Source: Microbacterium sp. Se63.02b (GTDB lineage: Bacteria; Actinomycetota; Actinomycetes; Actinomycetales; Microbacteriaceae). From it: a stretch of DNA of 64,000 bases. The stretch is from contig NZ_CP050453.1 in assembly GCF_014171575.1 (NCBI RefSeq), positions 2,170,001 through 2,234,000 of the forward strand, in the 5' to 3' direction. The translations under genes and the position numbers were made by a program. Under the pieces are notes generated by a model. That model had not been told where the DNA came from. It was given only the letters and a program-made list of their open reading frames with translations, and searched no databases. Shown in pieces: positions 1 through 11,625 of the stretch; positions within the stretch are counted from its first letter, which is position 1; each line of letters opens with the position of its first letter.

Positions 1-413
1 AATCCCCCGTCGCCGCGGATGCTGTCTGGCAGCTCATCGACCGGGAGGAACGTGGCACGCGTCACCGGCATGATGATCAGCTGCGCGATGCGATCGCCGA
101 CCGCCACATCGTACGCGCTGCGGGTATCGGTGTTGATCAGACTCACCTTGATCTCACCGCGGTATCCGGCGTCGACGGTGCCGGGCGAGTTGACGATCGA
201 GATGCCGTGCTTCGCGGCGAGACCGCTCCGCGGCACCACGAAGGCGGCGTACCCGTCCGGGAGCGCGATGCGCACGCCCGTCGCGACCAGAGCCCGCTCC
301 CCCGGCTCGAGATGCACGGCCTCGGCCGAGACCAGATCTGCACCGGCGTCTCCCGGATGCGCGTACCCGGGAGTGACTGCGGCGATAATGGGGACATCAA
401 CGGAATCGGTCAC
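1..413 (-). CDS. dut: dUTP diphosphatase, C-terminus outside window
   Basis: Hydrolyses dUTP to dUMP and pyrophosphate in the cytoplasm, which keeps uracil out of DNA and supplies dTMP synthesis. The reverse-strand translation from the GTG at 413 begins [12 protein letters not shown]. It contains the trimeric dUTPase motifs HPGDAGADL (motif 1), [11 protein letters not shown] (motif 2), the motif 3 region [16 protein letters not shown] and GDRIAQLI (motif 4). The reading frame is still open at base 1, so the last residues (motif 5) lie outside the window. No Shine-Dalgarno is visible, so a leaderless transcript is possible. It is divergent from the DUF3093 gene, whose start is only 4 bases away. 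In actinobacteria dut, DUF3093 and DUF4193 genes are commonly neighbours. Confidence 0.95.
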   Translation of the reverse strand, partial: MTDSVDVPIIAAVTPGYAHPGDAGADLVSAEAVHLEPGERALVATGVRIALPDGYAAFVVPRSGLAAKHGISIVNSPGTVDAGYRGEIKVSLINTDTRSAYDVAVGDRIAQLIIMPVTRATFLPVDELPDSIRGDGG

Positions 414-416
414 CCC

Positions 417-890
417 ATGAGGCTAATGCAGAACCCCGCCACAGACGCACGTACCCGCTATCGCGAACGGCTCTCCCCGAGCCTGTGGCTTCTCGTCACC
501 GTCGCGGTTGCCGGACCGATGGTGTCACTCGTCTTCGTCCCCATCGGTTCGACGTTCGCGCTCGTGCTGGGAGCGGTGGTCTCCGCGCTCCTCGTGCTCG
601 GGTTCGTGCTCGCGACGCCCGTCGTCGCCGTGGAGGGCACGGTGCTCCGCGTCGGACGCGCGCACATCGACGCGCGATTCCTCGGTGAACCGGTGGCGTT
701 GACCGGAGAAGAGGCCAGACAGGCGCGCGGTCCCGATCTCCCGGCCCGTGGCTGGCACCTGATCCGCGGCGGCATCGACGGCATCGTCATCGTGCCGAAC
801 ATCGATGCGGACGATCCCGTCGTCGCCTGGACGATCTCCAGCCGCACGCCCGATCGCCTGGCTGCGGCTATCCGGGCCGCCCGCGCCTGA
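417..890 (+). CDS. DUF3093 family membrane protein
   Basis: This 157-residue protein of unknown function belongs to the DUF3093 family, found in actinobacteria next to dut. Residues about 20-65 form two hydrophobic segments ([18 protein letters not shown] and a stretch rich in Leu/Val), so it should be an inner-membrane protein with a cytoplasmic C-terminal half. That half contains the family-typical segments [11 protein letters not shown] and the [12 protein letters not shown] end. The start is the ATG at 417; an in-frame ATG at 426 is a possible alternative. Neither has a strong ribosome binding site. It abuts dut head to head, so both promoters must overlap the other gene. Confidence 0.85.
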   Translation: MRLMQNPATDARTRYRERLSPSLWLLVTVAVAGPMVSLVFVPIGSTFALVLGAVVSALLVLGFVLATPVVAVEGTVLRVGRAHIDARFLGEPVALTGEEARQARGPDLPARGWHLIRGGIDGIVIVPNIDADDPVVAWTISSRTPDRLAAAIRAARA

Positions 891-966
891 CGGAAACGCG
901 CCCGGGAACGACAGCGCGCCCCTGACCGGAGGGTCGGGGGCGCGTGAGACGTCGCTCGGAGGACTG

Positions 967-1260
967 CTAGGCAGCGCACTCCTTGCAGATGGGCCCGGAT
1001 GCGCCCTCGTGGTCGAGCTGCGAGCGGTGCTTCACGAGGAAGCAGCTCATGCACGTGAACTCGTCCTGCTGCGCAGGCAGCACGACGACATCGAGCTCGA
1101 GATCGGAAAGGTCGGCACCCGGAAGGTCGAAGCTCGACGGGTTGTCGGAGTCTTCGTCCCCGCTTGAGCCGGAGTTCTTGTCCGGCACACGCTCCTTGAG
1201 GGCTTCGATCGACTCGGAGTCGTCTTCGCTCTTTCGGGGGGCGTCGTAATCGGTTGCCAT
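967..1260 (-). CDS. DUF4193 zinc-ribbon-like protein
   Basis: This 97-residue acidic protein belongs to the actinobacterial DUF4193 family, whose function is unknown. The start MATDYDAPRK at 1260 was chosen because the upstream extension of the open frame lacks family similarity. The C-terminal part carries the pairs CMSC and CKEC about 27 residues apart, which should bind one zinc ion. The N-terminal half is rich in Asp, Glu and Ser and probably disordered. It is transcribed away from sepH; the 198-base gap to sepH should hold both promoters. Confidence 0.88.
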   Translation of the reverse strand: MATDYDAPRKSEDDSESIEALKERVPDKNSGSSGDEDSDNPSSFDLPGADLSDLELDVVVLPAQQDEFTCMSCFLVKHRSQLDHEGASGPICKECAA

Positions 1261-1458
1261 GCGGTAGATCTCCACTTTCATGGTGCGAGTGGGTGGTGCG
1301 CCGTCGGGTATTCGGCGGCCATAGTTTGCACGACGCAAAGGCATAACGCAAATGCGGGTCCGTGCGACAGAGCAAACTCACGGCACGCCCAGGGTATTCC
1401 CCGCCGCTGCGCTCGTCGCGTGACACCATGAACGGACACCCATCAGAGGGGCATTCGC

Positions 1459-2499
1459 ATGGAAAACGTCACCATCGTCGGCACTGAAGCAGGAGTCCTC
1501 GTACTCGCGACCGAGTCGGGCGAGCGGTTCGCGCTGCCCATCGACGACATGCTGCAGCGGGAGATCCGTCGCGCCACGCGCCAGTCCGAGCCCACCGCCC
1601 AGAAGCTCGCCGCGAGTCCCCGCGACATCCAGGCGCAGATCCGCGCCGGTCTCACGGCTCCGGAGGTCGCCGAACTCCTCGGCATCAGCGTCGACGACGT
1701 CGCACGGTTCGAGGGCCCGGTCCTCGCCGAGCGGGAGCACATCATCGGTCAGGCCCTCGCGGTCCCCGTCCTCATCGGCAGCGAGGTCGAGCCCGACGCC
1801 CAGCCCACCTTCGGCGCCGCCGTCCGCGCGAAGCTCGATGAGGTCGCGGCCACCGCGGAACGCTGGGCCAGCTGGAAGGGAGACGCGGGCTGGACGGTCA
1901 AGCTCGAGTTCACCGCCAACGACGTCGAGCACGATGCGCGCTGGAGCTTCGACCCGCGTCGCAGCGCCCTCTCGCCGTTGAACGCGGATGCCACCCAGCT
2001 CTCACGTCAAGGCTCCCTTCCCGAGGGCCTCATCCCCCGCCTCCGGGCCGTCGAGGCCGACCGTGCCACGTCTCCCTACAAGGATGAGAGCCGCTTCGAC
2101 TCCGGGGCGTTCGGCCCCCGCCTGCTCCCGGCACCCGAGGCGGAGCTCGAGGACCCCGCCCTTCCGGCGCGCTCCGACGTCGCCGCGCAGGATGCGGCGA
2201 TCAAACGCGCACCCTCGGCGCAGAGCACCAACCCGGAGACCGCCGATCTGCTCGAGGCGCTCCGTCGCCGGCGCGGTCAGCGCGAGACGGCGCCCGTTCT
2301 CGAAGACACCGAAGACGACGATCACTCCGACCCGATCGCGCTTTTCGATGCGCTCGAGCAGCAGCAGGACGAACCGGAGCCGACGCAGACCTCTCAGCCA
2401 TCACCCTCCGAGACGGGCGACTCCAGCGGTCGGCGACGTCGACGCAACGCGATGCCCTCATGGGACGAGATCGTCTTCGGGGCACGCACCGACGAGTGA
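1459..2499 (+). CDS. sepH: septation protein SepH (DUF3071)
   Basis: SepH is an actinobacterial cell-division protein that stimulates FtsZ assembly in Streptomyces. This copy is 346 residues. The N-terminal DUF3071 domain (about 1-170) includes a helix-turn-helix-like part around LTAPEVAELLGISVDDVARF. A long acidic, Pro/Ser-rich linker follows, and the protein ends in a basic patch RRRRR plus the conserved PSWDEIVFGAR motif of SepH. The ATG at 1459 sits 8 bases after a GAGGGG-like ribosome binding site. The downstream phosphodiesterase gene is convergent, with only 3 bases between the two stops. Family assignment is strong; function is taken from Streptomyces. Confidence 0.9.
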   Translation: MENVTIVGTEAGVLVLATESGERFALPIDDMLQREIRRATRQSEPTAQKLAASPRDIQAQIRAGLTAPEVAELLGISVDDVARFEGPVLAEREHIIGQALAVPVLIGSEVEPDAQPTFGAAVRAKLDEVAATAERWASWKGDAGWTVKLEFTANDVEHDARWSFDPRRSALSPLNADATQLSRQGSLPEGLIPRLRAVEADRATSPYKDESRFDSGAFGPRLLPAPEAELEDPALPARSDVAAQDAAIKRAPSAQSTNPETADLLEALRRRRGQRETAPVLEDTEDDDHSDPIALFDALEQQQDEPEPTQTSQPSPSETGDSSGRRRRRNAMPSWDEIVFGARTDE

Positions 2500-2502
2500 C
2501 GG

Positions 2503-3624
2503 TCAGCGCGCGAACGCCCCCAGGCGCAGCAGCGGCACGTTCCGCTCCTCCGGCGTGAGAGCGCCGTGCTGGCCGATCATTCCGCGCCCTCGCTGGTCCG
2601 CAGCCGTACCGTCGTAGATGGCCCATGCGCCGCGTGCGATCGCCAGCAGGTCGCCGATCCGCGACGCGGCCGCCTCAGTCACCGTCGGTCCGAACAGTCC
2701 GAGCTGAACGGCCTCTTCGCGAGTGATCACGTCGGCCACACCCTCGAGATCGGCTCTCCAACGCGCAGTCACCGCGGCGGAGTCGGCGTCGGGTTCGAGA
2801 TAAACGTGGAGCATCCGAGGCTCGCCGCCGATGTGGCGCACCCCGGCGAGATGCTCTGCGTCGAGCACGACCTGGCGGTTCACCGGCACATCGACCATCC
2901 CGTGATCCGATGTGACGAGTACGCCGACTCCGGGAGGCACGCGTGCCGAGAGTGCGGCGTCGATGTCCTCGAGCGCGGCGACCCATTCGCGCGAGGCGAT
3001 GCCGTACTTGTGACCGGCTTTGTCGACCTCAGGCAGGTAGCAGTAGACGAGTGAACCCGCACTCCCCTGGGCGAGTGCGTACGCGGCTTCGATGCGCGAG
3101 GCAGCCGTCGTCGCTGCGACGAACTCCGCCCCTCGGAGGGTCGCCTTGGTGAACCCGCTGTGCGCGTAGCCGCCGAATCCGACCGCGAAGCTCGGGTGCC
3201 CGTCGCGACCCGCGCGTTCGAAGATCGTCTCTGCCGCCTGCCAGGTGAGCGGGTCGATGCCGTCCGTCTCCCAGCCGCTGAGCTGGTTGACGAGGATGTC
3301 GCGGCTCGCATCCCGCACACGATAGCCCACCAGTCCGTGTTCGCCGGGCCACACACCCGTGACGATACTCGTGAGCGCCGCTGCCGTCGTGGAAGGGAAC
3401 ACGGTTCGGGCGACGTCCTTCTTCGCCATCCCGGCTGTCAGAGCGCGCGCATGTCCGGCATGACTGCGCAGGCTGATCGCACCGAGTCCGTCGATCACGA
3501 CGAGGACAGCCGCATCCACGCGCGGGAGCGCAGCGGATTCACCGCGGAGCGCGGATGACAGGTCCGCCGCCACCCCGACGACGCTCCGAACGCTCGGCGA
3601 CTCGGACGGTAGCATGAGGGACAT
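2503..3624 (-). CDS. alkaline-phosphatase-fold phosphodiesterase / nucleotide pyrophosphatase
   Basis: This 373-residue protein of the type I phosphodiesterase/nucleotide pyrophosphatase family (PF01663) is probably a metal-dependent phosphodi- or monoesterase of unknown substrate. Visible landmarks are the N-terminal metal site VVIDGLGA, the nucleophile-region motif FPSTTAAALTSIVTG (the second Thr of STT is the likely nucleophile), GEHGLVGYR, and later metal ligands in LPEVDKAGHKYG and TSDHGMVDVP. No signal peptide is seen, so it is probably cytoplasmic. It is divergent from parC, with 44 bases between the starts. In several actinobacteria a gene of this family lies next to the topoisomerase and sepH genes. 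Confidence 0.85.
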   Translation of the reverse strand: MSLMLPSESPSVRSVVGVAADLSSALRGESAALPRVDAAVLVVIDGLGAISLRSHAGHARALTAGMAKKDVARTVFPSTTAAALTSIVTGVWPGEHGLVGYRVRDASRDILVNQLSGWETDGIDPLTWQAAETIFERAGRDGHPSFAVGFGGYAHSGFTKATLRGAEFVAATTAASRIEAAYALAQGSAGSLVYCYLPEVDKAGHKYGIASREWVAALEDIDAALSARVPPGVGVLVTSDHGMVDVPVNRQVVLDAEHLAGVRHIGGEPRMLHVYLEPDADSAAVTARWRADLEGVADVITREEAVQLGLFGPTVTEAAASRIGDLLAIARGAWAIYDGTAADQRGRGMIGQHGALTPEERNVPLLRLGAFAR

Positions 3625-3668
3625 CCGAGCCAGTCTGACACAGGCTCCCGTACGCCTTCAGGAAGTCC

Positions 3669-6109
<2,441 letters not shown>

Positions 6110-6126
6110 CGCCCCACCGGCGACTC

Positions 6127-6170
6127 GGATGAGAAGAGGGACCAGGGCGACCTGGTCCCTCTTCTCATCC
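6127..6170. terminator. perfect bidirectional terminator between parC and parE
   Basis: Two 20-base arms (6127-6146 and 6151-6170) are exactly complementary around a GCGA loop. It lies midway between the convergent stops of parC (6109) and parE (6182). The stem has A/G-rich ends rather than a clear T tract, as is common in high-GC actinobacteria. Confidence 0.85.
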
Positions 6171-6181
6171 GTCCGGCCGAC

Positions 6182-8332
6182 TCAGGCGTCGATCGACTCG
6201 CGCGACAGTCGATCCGACGAGTCGATGATGAACTCCCGACGCGGGGCTACCTCATTGCCCATGAGCAGTTCGAAGACGCGACCCGCGGCCTCGGCATCCT
6301 CCATCCGCACACGACGCAGAAGGCGTCCGGAGCGGTCCATCGTCGTGTTCGCCAGCTGCTCGGCGTCCATCTCGCCGAGACCCTTGTAGCGCTGGATCGG
6401 TTCGTGCCAGCGCTTGCCCGCCTTGCGGAGCTTCGCCAGCAGGGCATGCATCTCCTGCTCGCTGTACGTGTAGATCGTCTCGTTCGGCTTGGAGCCGGGG
6501 TTCATCACGATGATCCGGTGCAGCGGCGGAACAGCGGCGAACACGCGACCGTCTTCGATCAGCGGGCGCATGTAGCGGAAGAACAGTGTGAGCAGCAGCG
6601 TGCGGATGTGTGCGCCGTCGACGTCGGCATCGCTCATCAGGATGATCTTCCCGTACCGCGCGGCGCCGATGTCGAACGTGCGACCGGAGCCCGCCCCGAT
6701 CACCTGGATGATCGACGCGCACTCGGCGTTCGACAGCATGTCGCCGACCGACGCCTTCTGCACGTTGAGGATCTTGCCGCGGATCGGCAGCAGGGCCTGG
6801 AACTCGCTGTTTCGCGCGTTCTTCGCCGTGCCGAGCGCCGAGTCTCCCTCGACGATGAAGAGCTCACTGCGCTCGACCTCGTTCGTGCGGCAGTCGACGA
6901 GCTTCGTCGGGAGAGTCGAGGACTCGAGGGCGTTCTTCCTGCGCTGCGTCTCCTTGTGTGCGCGCGCGGACACACGCGCCTTCATCTCGGAGACGATCTT
7001 GTCGAGAAGCTGTGACGCCTGATTCTTGTCGTCGCGCTTGGTCGACCCGAAACGCTGCGCCAGGTCCTTGCGGATCACCTGCGCCACGATCTGCCGCACC
7101 GCCGGGGTCCCGAGAACCTCCTTGGTCTGGCCTTCGAACTGCGGCTCTGGCACGTTGACCGTGAGCACCGCCGTGAGCCCGGCGAGGACGTCGTCCTTCT
7201 CGAGCTTGTCGTTGCCCACCTTGAGCCGGCGCGCGTTCTGCTCGACCTGCGTGCGGAGCACCTTGAGGAGCTCCTGCTCGAAGCCCTGCTGGTGCGTTCC
7301 CCCCTTGGGAGTCGCGATGATGTTCACGAACGATCGGACGCGGGTGTCGTAGCCGGTGCCCCAGCGCATCGCGAGGTCGACGGCACACACGCGCTCCACC
7401 TCGGTCGCGACCATGTGCCCGTCCGCCTGCAGCACCGGGACGGTCTCCTTGAAGGTGCCCTCGCCCTGGATGCGCCAGGTGTCGGTCACCGGCGGGTCGA
7501 TGGCGAGGTAGTCGACGAACTCGGAGATCCCGCCCTCGTAGAGGTACGAGGTCTCGACGACACCGGTCTGAGCGGTGATGTCCTCGGCGTCACCGGCGAC
7601 ATCCGCCGTGCGGTCGGTCCGCTCGTCCCGCACGACGATCTCGAGCCCGGGAACGAGGAACGCGGTCTGGCGCGCCCTCGTCTCGAGGTCGCCCAGTTGG
7701 AAAGCGGCATCCTTGGTGAAGATCTGCCGATCCGCCCAGTAGCGCACGCGCGTGCCGGTCACCCCGCGCGGGGTCTTCCCGATCACGCGGAGCTCGCTGT
7801 TCTCCTCGAACGGCGTGAACGGCGCATCGGGGCGCTTCTCGCCGGAGTCCGTGAAGATGCCGGGCTCCCCACGGTGGAACGACATCGCGTAGGTCTTGCC
7901 GCCGCGATCCACCTCGACATCCAGCCGCTCGGAGAGCGCGTTGACGACGGAGGCGCCGACGCCGTGCAGACCGCCGGAGGCCGCGTAGGATCCGCCGCCG
8001 AACTTTCCGCCGGCATGCAGCTTGGTGTAGACGACCTCGACGCCCGTCAGGCCGGTGCGCGGCTCGACGTCGACCGGGATGCCGCGCCCGCGGTCGTGCA
8101 CCTCGACGCTGCCGTCGGCATGCAGGATGACGTCGATCTTCGAGCCGTTGCCGGCCACGGCCTCGTCGACGGCGTTGTCGATGATCTCCCACAGGCAGTG
8201 CATGAGTCCCGGCGAGCCGTTCGACCCGATGTACATCCCGGGGCGCTTGCGGACAGCTTCGAGTCCCTCGAGGACCTGGAGATGATGGGCGGAATACTCG
8301 GCATTCACAATCTCCGAGTCTATTCTCGCCAC
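6182..8332 (-). CDS. parE: DNA topoisomerase IV subunit B (ATPase)
   Basis: This is the ATPase subunit partnering ParC. The GHKL ATPase domain shows EIIDNAVDEAV (Bergerat N-box), DRGRGIPVD and GGLHGVGASVVNALS. The transducer domain follows, then the TOPRIM domain with VEGDSALGTAKN, PIRGKILNV and the metal-binding DADVDGAHI. The end GRVFELLMGNEVAPRREFI is typical of GyrB/ParE. The start is set at the GTG at 8332, preceded by GGAG five bases away; GTG 8308 is the alternative. The longer open frame beyond 8332 has no family similarity. At about 716 residues it is of normal length. It is divergent from the DUF7455-like gene. Confidence 0.94.
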   Translation of the reverse strand: MARIDSEIVNAEYSAHHLQVLEGLEAVRKRPGMYIGSNGSPGLMHCLWEIIDNAVDEAVAGNGSKIDVILHADGSVEVHDRGRGIPVDVEPRTGLTGVEVVYTKLHAGGKFGGGSYAASGGLHGVGASVVNALSERLDVEVDRGGKTYAMSFHRGEPGIFTDSGEKRPDAPFTPFEENSELRVIGKTPRGVTGTRVRYWADRQIFTKDAAFQLGDLETRARQTAFLVPGLEIVVRDERTDRTADVAGDAEDITAQTGVVETSYLYEGGISEFVDYLAIDPPVTDTWRIQGEGTFKETVPVLQADGHMVATEVERVCAVDLAMRWGTGYDTRVRSFVNIIATPKGGTHQQGFEQELLKVLRTQVEQNARRLKVGNDKLEKDDVLAGLTAVLTVNVPEPQFEGQTKEVLGTPAVRQIVAQVIRKDLAQRFGSTKRDDKNQASQLLDKIVSEMKARVSARAHKETQRRKNALESSTLPTKLVDCRTNEVERSELFIVEGDSALGTAKNARNSEFQALLPIRGKILNVQKASVGDMLSNAECASIIQVIGAGSGRTFDIGAARYGKIILMSDADVDGAHIRTLLLTLFFRYMRPLIEDGRVFAAVPPLHRIIVMNPGSKPNETIYTYSEQEMHALLAKLRKAGKRWHEPIQRYKGLGEMDAEQLANTTMDRSGRLLRRVRMEDAEAAGRVFELLMGNEVAPRREFIIDSSDRLSRESIDA

Positions 8333-8488
8333 CCCGACTCCGGCCGCAGACACTCCCCGGACGGCATCAGCCGGGTGCCTGCCCGTACGCGCTGAGCGAA
8401 ACACGCCGCAAACCGGGCATGCACACAGGCACAGCATGGTTGTATTGACCAAATCCCCCGCGAAGCCGACACCCGAGGAGGCGCCGAG

Positions 8489-8707
8489 ATGAATGCAACG
8501 ACCGAACGTGACACCTCCACCGTCGAGTTCCGTCTGACGGCCATGGATCGCTGCGATTCCTGCGGCGCTCAGGCGTACATCGCCGCGGAGGTCAACGGAT
8601 CCGAACTCCTGTTCTGCGCCCACCACGGACGCAAGTACGAAGAGAAGCTCCGCAGCGTCGCCACCAGCTGGCACGACGAGACCGCGCGTCTGATCGACAC
8701 CCCCTGA
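8489..8707 (+). CDS. small actinobacterial DUF7455-like protein
   Basis: This 72-residue protein resembles the DUF7455 family of short actinobacterial proteins. It has MDRCDSCGAQAY followed about 20 residues later by LLFCAHHGRKYEEKL. The two Cys of CDSC plus the Cys and His of CAHH look like a single zinc knuckle. Function is unknown; a role as a transcription- or topoisomerase-associated zinc protein can only be guessed from its place between parE and sigA. A ribosome binding site GAGGAG precedes the ATG. Its end lies 19 bases from the convergent end of the alr-like gene. Confidence 0.8.
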   Translation: MNATTERDTSTVEFRLTAMDRCDSCGAQAYIAAEVNGSELLFCAHHGRKYEEKLRSVATSWHDETARLIDTP

Positions 8708-8725
8708 TCGCGAGGGCGCCGCTGG

Positions 8726-9765
8726 TCAGTCGATGACCACTCGGCGCACCCGCGACGTCAGTCTGGTGAGGATCTCTTCGCCGACCGTGTCGATGTGTTC
8801 GGCGAGAGCAGTCGCCGAACGCTCCCCCGAGGTTCCAGGGCCGAACAGCACGACCTCTTCTCCGACGCGAGCGCCGGTCCAGGCGTCCACCACGGACGAT
8901 GTGCGGTTCACCCGCAGGAGGGTTCGCCCCCCGGCGGGCGTTCCGACGGTCACTCCGGCGAGCGTCGAGGGGAGACCGTCGAAGCTGCCGATGTCGATCG
9001 TCACCGCCTCCTCTCGCGTCTCGGTGACGGTGGCGACCAGCTGCGCGGCGGGCGTCACGCCGTCGAGGTCGGGCCCCTCGGCAGAGCGGATGCCGTAACA
9101 GAAGGCGCCGATCCGCGAGACCGTGCCCTCAGCTCCGGACGCCACCACGATGCTGCTGAGGCGGTCAGGTGCAGAGCCGACGGCGCGGTGCCGGATTGCT
9201 CCGCGACACGGACCGCGTCGAGGAAGATCGCCTGCGCTTCGTCGTCCTCGGCATCGCTCGCCTCGGCGATGTGGCTCCACACGCCGACGAGCTCCACGAG
9301 GCCCGCTTGTTCCGCTGCGCGCGTCTCCGCGATCGCCGATGCCCAGTCCTCCGCCAGCACACCGTTGCGGTGCAGTCCCGTATCGATCTTGAGGTGAACG
9401 CGGGCACGCGCGCCGAGGACGGAGGCACGGGCGACGATCCGCCGCAGATACTCCACGGTCCCGACTCCGAGGTCGATGTCCTGCAGCAGCGCATCGTCGA
9501 TCTCGGTGTCGGTCGAGGTGGCCCAGGCGAAGATCCTGGCTTCACCGCCGACGAGTTGACGGGTGACGATCCCGCCGCGGATGTCGTAGCTGCCGAACCA
9601 GTCGACGCCCACGCGCAGAGCGTTCTCGACCGCCCAGGCGAGCCCGTGTCCGTAGGCGTCGTCTTTCAGGACGATCATGAGGGCCGAAGGCGACACCCGT
9701 TCGCGCACGGCGACGATGTTGGCACGGAGGATGCTGCTGCGCAGTCGCAGCTCCGGACGCGTCAC
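8726..9765 (-). CDS. alanine-racemase-like protein B: PLP barrel subunit (frameshifted copy)
   Basis: This gene encodes a fold-type III PLP enzyme related to alanine racemase. The GTG start at 9765 overlaps the stop of the upstream alr-like gene by 4 bases (GTGA). The barrel is complete: VLKDDAYGHG supplies the PLP lysine (Lys34), LKIDTGLHRNG follows, and IGAFCYGIRS marks the barrel end. The C-terminal domain is degenerate. The VSYG segment carrying the racemase catalytic Tyr is missing, and the usual GRVxMDQ is replaced by LRVNRTSSVVDAW, although EVVLFG and RVRRVVID ends are kept. The frame breaks near 9126-9128: one more G on the coding strand reads RPELRGTVSRIGAF, giving about 346 residues. 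Function is probably racemization together with its partner, but this is inferred. Confidence 0.82.
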
Positions 9766-10466
9766 GCCTCCCACCCCCGCACCGCGTGGGCCCCCGAGAC
9801 GGTGACGAGCTCCGAGGATTCCAAACCGGTGATCTCCGCCCATCGTGCGATTCCCGCGGCAACCGGACCCGTGCCGCCGAAGTAGGTGACCTCGTCTCCG
9901 ACCGCGGCGTCGTCGCCCTGCAGGTCCACGACGCAGACATCCATCGCCACGCGCCCGATGATCGGATGTGCCGTTCCATCGACCTCGACATCGGCGCGGT
10001 TCCCGAGCGCTCGCACGATGCCTTGGGCATATCCTCCGGTCACGAGCGCGACGGTGGTGGCGACCTCGGCCCGGAACGTGTACCCATAGGAGACGGCGTC
10101 ACCGGGGTGGAGCTTCTTGGTGGACATGACGCGGCCGGTCAGGCGCATCACGGGGCGCGTCGCGAGGGCTCCCGTCGCATCGGGCAGACCGTAGAGCAGC
10201 GTCGAATCGATGTCCGGCTCTGCCGACGTGACCCCGAGGATGCCTTCCAGGCGGAGCGCTTCGACTTCTCCGGGCGCATCGACGAGCACCTTCTCCGCGC
10301 CCGCCGCCGTGACGGCATGTGCCACAGCGAGGAGTCCGTGGCCCCACGCATCACGCCGGAGATCTGCCGTGCGACCTCCGGCGGCCACGGCGACGGAGGC
10401 CGCGGATGCCAGGGCCGACCGGGAGATCATCGCGAGCGGCAGGGCGCTGGAGGTCGTCTCACACAC
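9762..10466 (-). CDS. alanine-racemase-like protein A: C-terminal-domain subunit lacking the PLP lysine
   Basis: This 234-residue protein contains a full alanine racemase C-terminal beta domain but only a remnant of the PLP barrel. The remnant TADLRRDAWGHGL (33-45) aligns with the canonical KADAYGHG motif and has Arg37 in place of the lysine. The C-domain retains AVSYGYTF (Tyr127, equivalent to the catalytic Tyr of classical Alr), VTGGYAQG and GRVAMDVCVVDL (Met175). Alone it should not bind PLP covalently. The next gene, which overlaps its stop, has exactly the parts missing here. Alr active sites are built from the barrel of one subunit and the C-domain of the other, so an A-B heterodimer would make one intact site. 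It is divergent from the ATP-grasp gene. Confidence 0.82.
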   Translation of the reverse strand: MCETTSSALPLAMISRSALASAASVAVAAGGRTADLRRDAWGHGLLAVAHAVTAAGAEKVLVDAPGEVEALRLEGILGVTSAEPDIDSTLLYGLPDATGALATRPVMRLTGRVMSTKKLHPGDAVSYGYTFRAEVATTVALVTGGYAQGIVRALGNRADVEVDGTAHPIIGRVAMDVCVVDLQGDDAAVGDEVTYFGGTGPVAAGIARWAEITGLESSELVTVSGAHAVRGWEA

Positions 10467-10546
10467 GTTCTCCAGCCTAGCTTCCGGCTCCCAGGTCGAG
10501 CGTCCGTGCCCCCGTAGACTGGTGAGGACCCCGACCCTGGAGCCTC

Positions 10547-11563
10547 ATGTCTCGTCTTTCCCTCGCGCCCCGCATCCGCTACCTGCTGGGACGTGCCCGC
10601 CGCATCGATGTCGGATCGGTGGTGGAACGCGCCAAAGAGGCGTCCGAGCAGCACCACAAGGCGGTTCCCGCGATCGTCGTCGACATGCTGTGGTCTGCCG
10701 CGCGTCACAACGTCGGGTTCCAGGACTACATCGACTACGACTTCGCGATGCTGACGAAGGCCGAGCGCGAGACGTACATGACCCACCCGGTCTCCAACCA
10801 GCTCTCACAGCGGTACGACCACCCCGACTATCGCTGGATCTTCCAGGACAAGGTCGAGTTCGACAAGCAGTTCTCGCCGTTCCTGCGGCGCGAATGGCTG
10901 GTCGTGGAAGCGGGCAACGCCGATGCCGTCCGCGAGCTCACGCAGCGCCTCGGCACGATCGTCACCAAGGAACCGGTCGGCCAGGCGGGCACCGGCGTGC
11001 ACCGCTACCACGCCGCCGACATCGATGACTGGGATGCTTTCCACCGTGGCCTCCTCGAGCGCGGCGAGCTCCTCATCGAAGAGGTGATCCGTCAGCACGA
11101 CGCTCTCGCGGCCGTGTGCCCCGGGACCGTGAACACGACCAGGATCACCGCGTTCTTCGATGGCGAGAAGGCGCACATCCTCGCGATGGCCCAGAAGTTC
11201 GGCCGTGGCGCGGTGAGCGACCAGATGACCTTCGGCGGCTTCTACACCATGCTCGACGAGAACGGCCATGCGGTCGGCGCCGGGTACGACTCGCACGGCC
11301 ATGTGCACGAGACGCACCCCGACTCGGGTTTCCGCATCGCGGACTTCCAACTGCCGTACATGGACCAGGTGCGCGCATTCATCGACGAGGTCGCCCGCGT
11401 CGTCCCCCAGGTGCAGTACGTCGGCTGGGACATCGTCGTATCCCCAGACGGCCCGGTGCTCGTGGAGGGCAACTGGGGCGCGGGCGTCTATGAGAACAAG
11501 CCGAGTGTCACGGGCATCCGCACCGGTCACAAGCCGCGCTATCGCGAGGTCATCGGCTTCTGA
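10547..11563 (+). CDS. sugar-transfer-associated ATP-grasp family ligase
   Basis: This 338-residue protein resembles the ATPgrasp_ST family (PF14397), predicted to ligate amino acids or similar groups during cell-surface polymer synthesis. Visible landmarks are VTKEPVGQAGTGVHRY (nucleotide-binding glycine-rich loop), LIEEVIRQHDAL, the central PGTVNTTRITAF and the metal-site region QYVGWDIVVSPDGPVLVEGNW, where Asp, Glu and Asn should coordinate Mg-ATP. No membrane segment is seen. It is divergent from the alr-like pair across an 80-base gap, and convergent with a CofE-like ligase. The context suggests it may use the amino acid made by the alr-like proteins. The substrate is unknown. Confidence 0.8.
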   Translation: MSRLSLAPRIRYLLGRARRIDVGSVVERAKEASEQHHKAVPAIVVDMLWSAARHNVGFQDYIDYDFAMLTKAERETYMTHPVSNQLSQRYDHPDYRWIFQDKVEFDKQFSPFLRREWLVVEAGNADAVRELTQRLGTIVTKEPVGQAGTGVHRYHAADIDDWDAFHRGLLERGELLIEEVIRQHDALAAVCPGTVNTTRITAFFDGEKAHILAMAQKFGRGAVSDQMTFGGFYTMLDENGHAVGAGYDSHGHVHETHPDSGFRIADFQLPYMDQVRAFIDEVARVVPQVQYVGWDIVVSPDGPVLVEGNWGAGVYENKPSVTGIRTGHKPRYREVIGF

Positions 11564-11577
11564 GGCCGCGAAGGCGA

Positions 11578-11608
11578 AAGGCCCCGGATGCCGAGCATCC
11601 GGGGCCTT
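11578..11608. terminator. bidirectional terminator between ATP-grasp and CofE-like genes
   Basis: Perfect 14-base arms (11578-11591 and 11595-11608) enclose the loop CGA. It separates the convergent stops at 11563 and 11626 and can serve both transcripts. Confidence 0.82.
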
Positions 11609-11625
11609 CGTCATGACGGGAGTTC

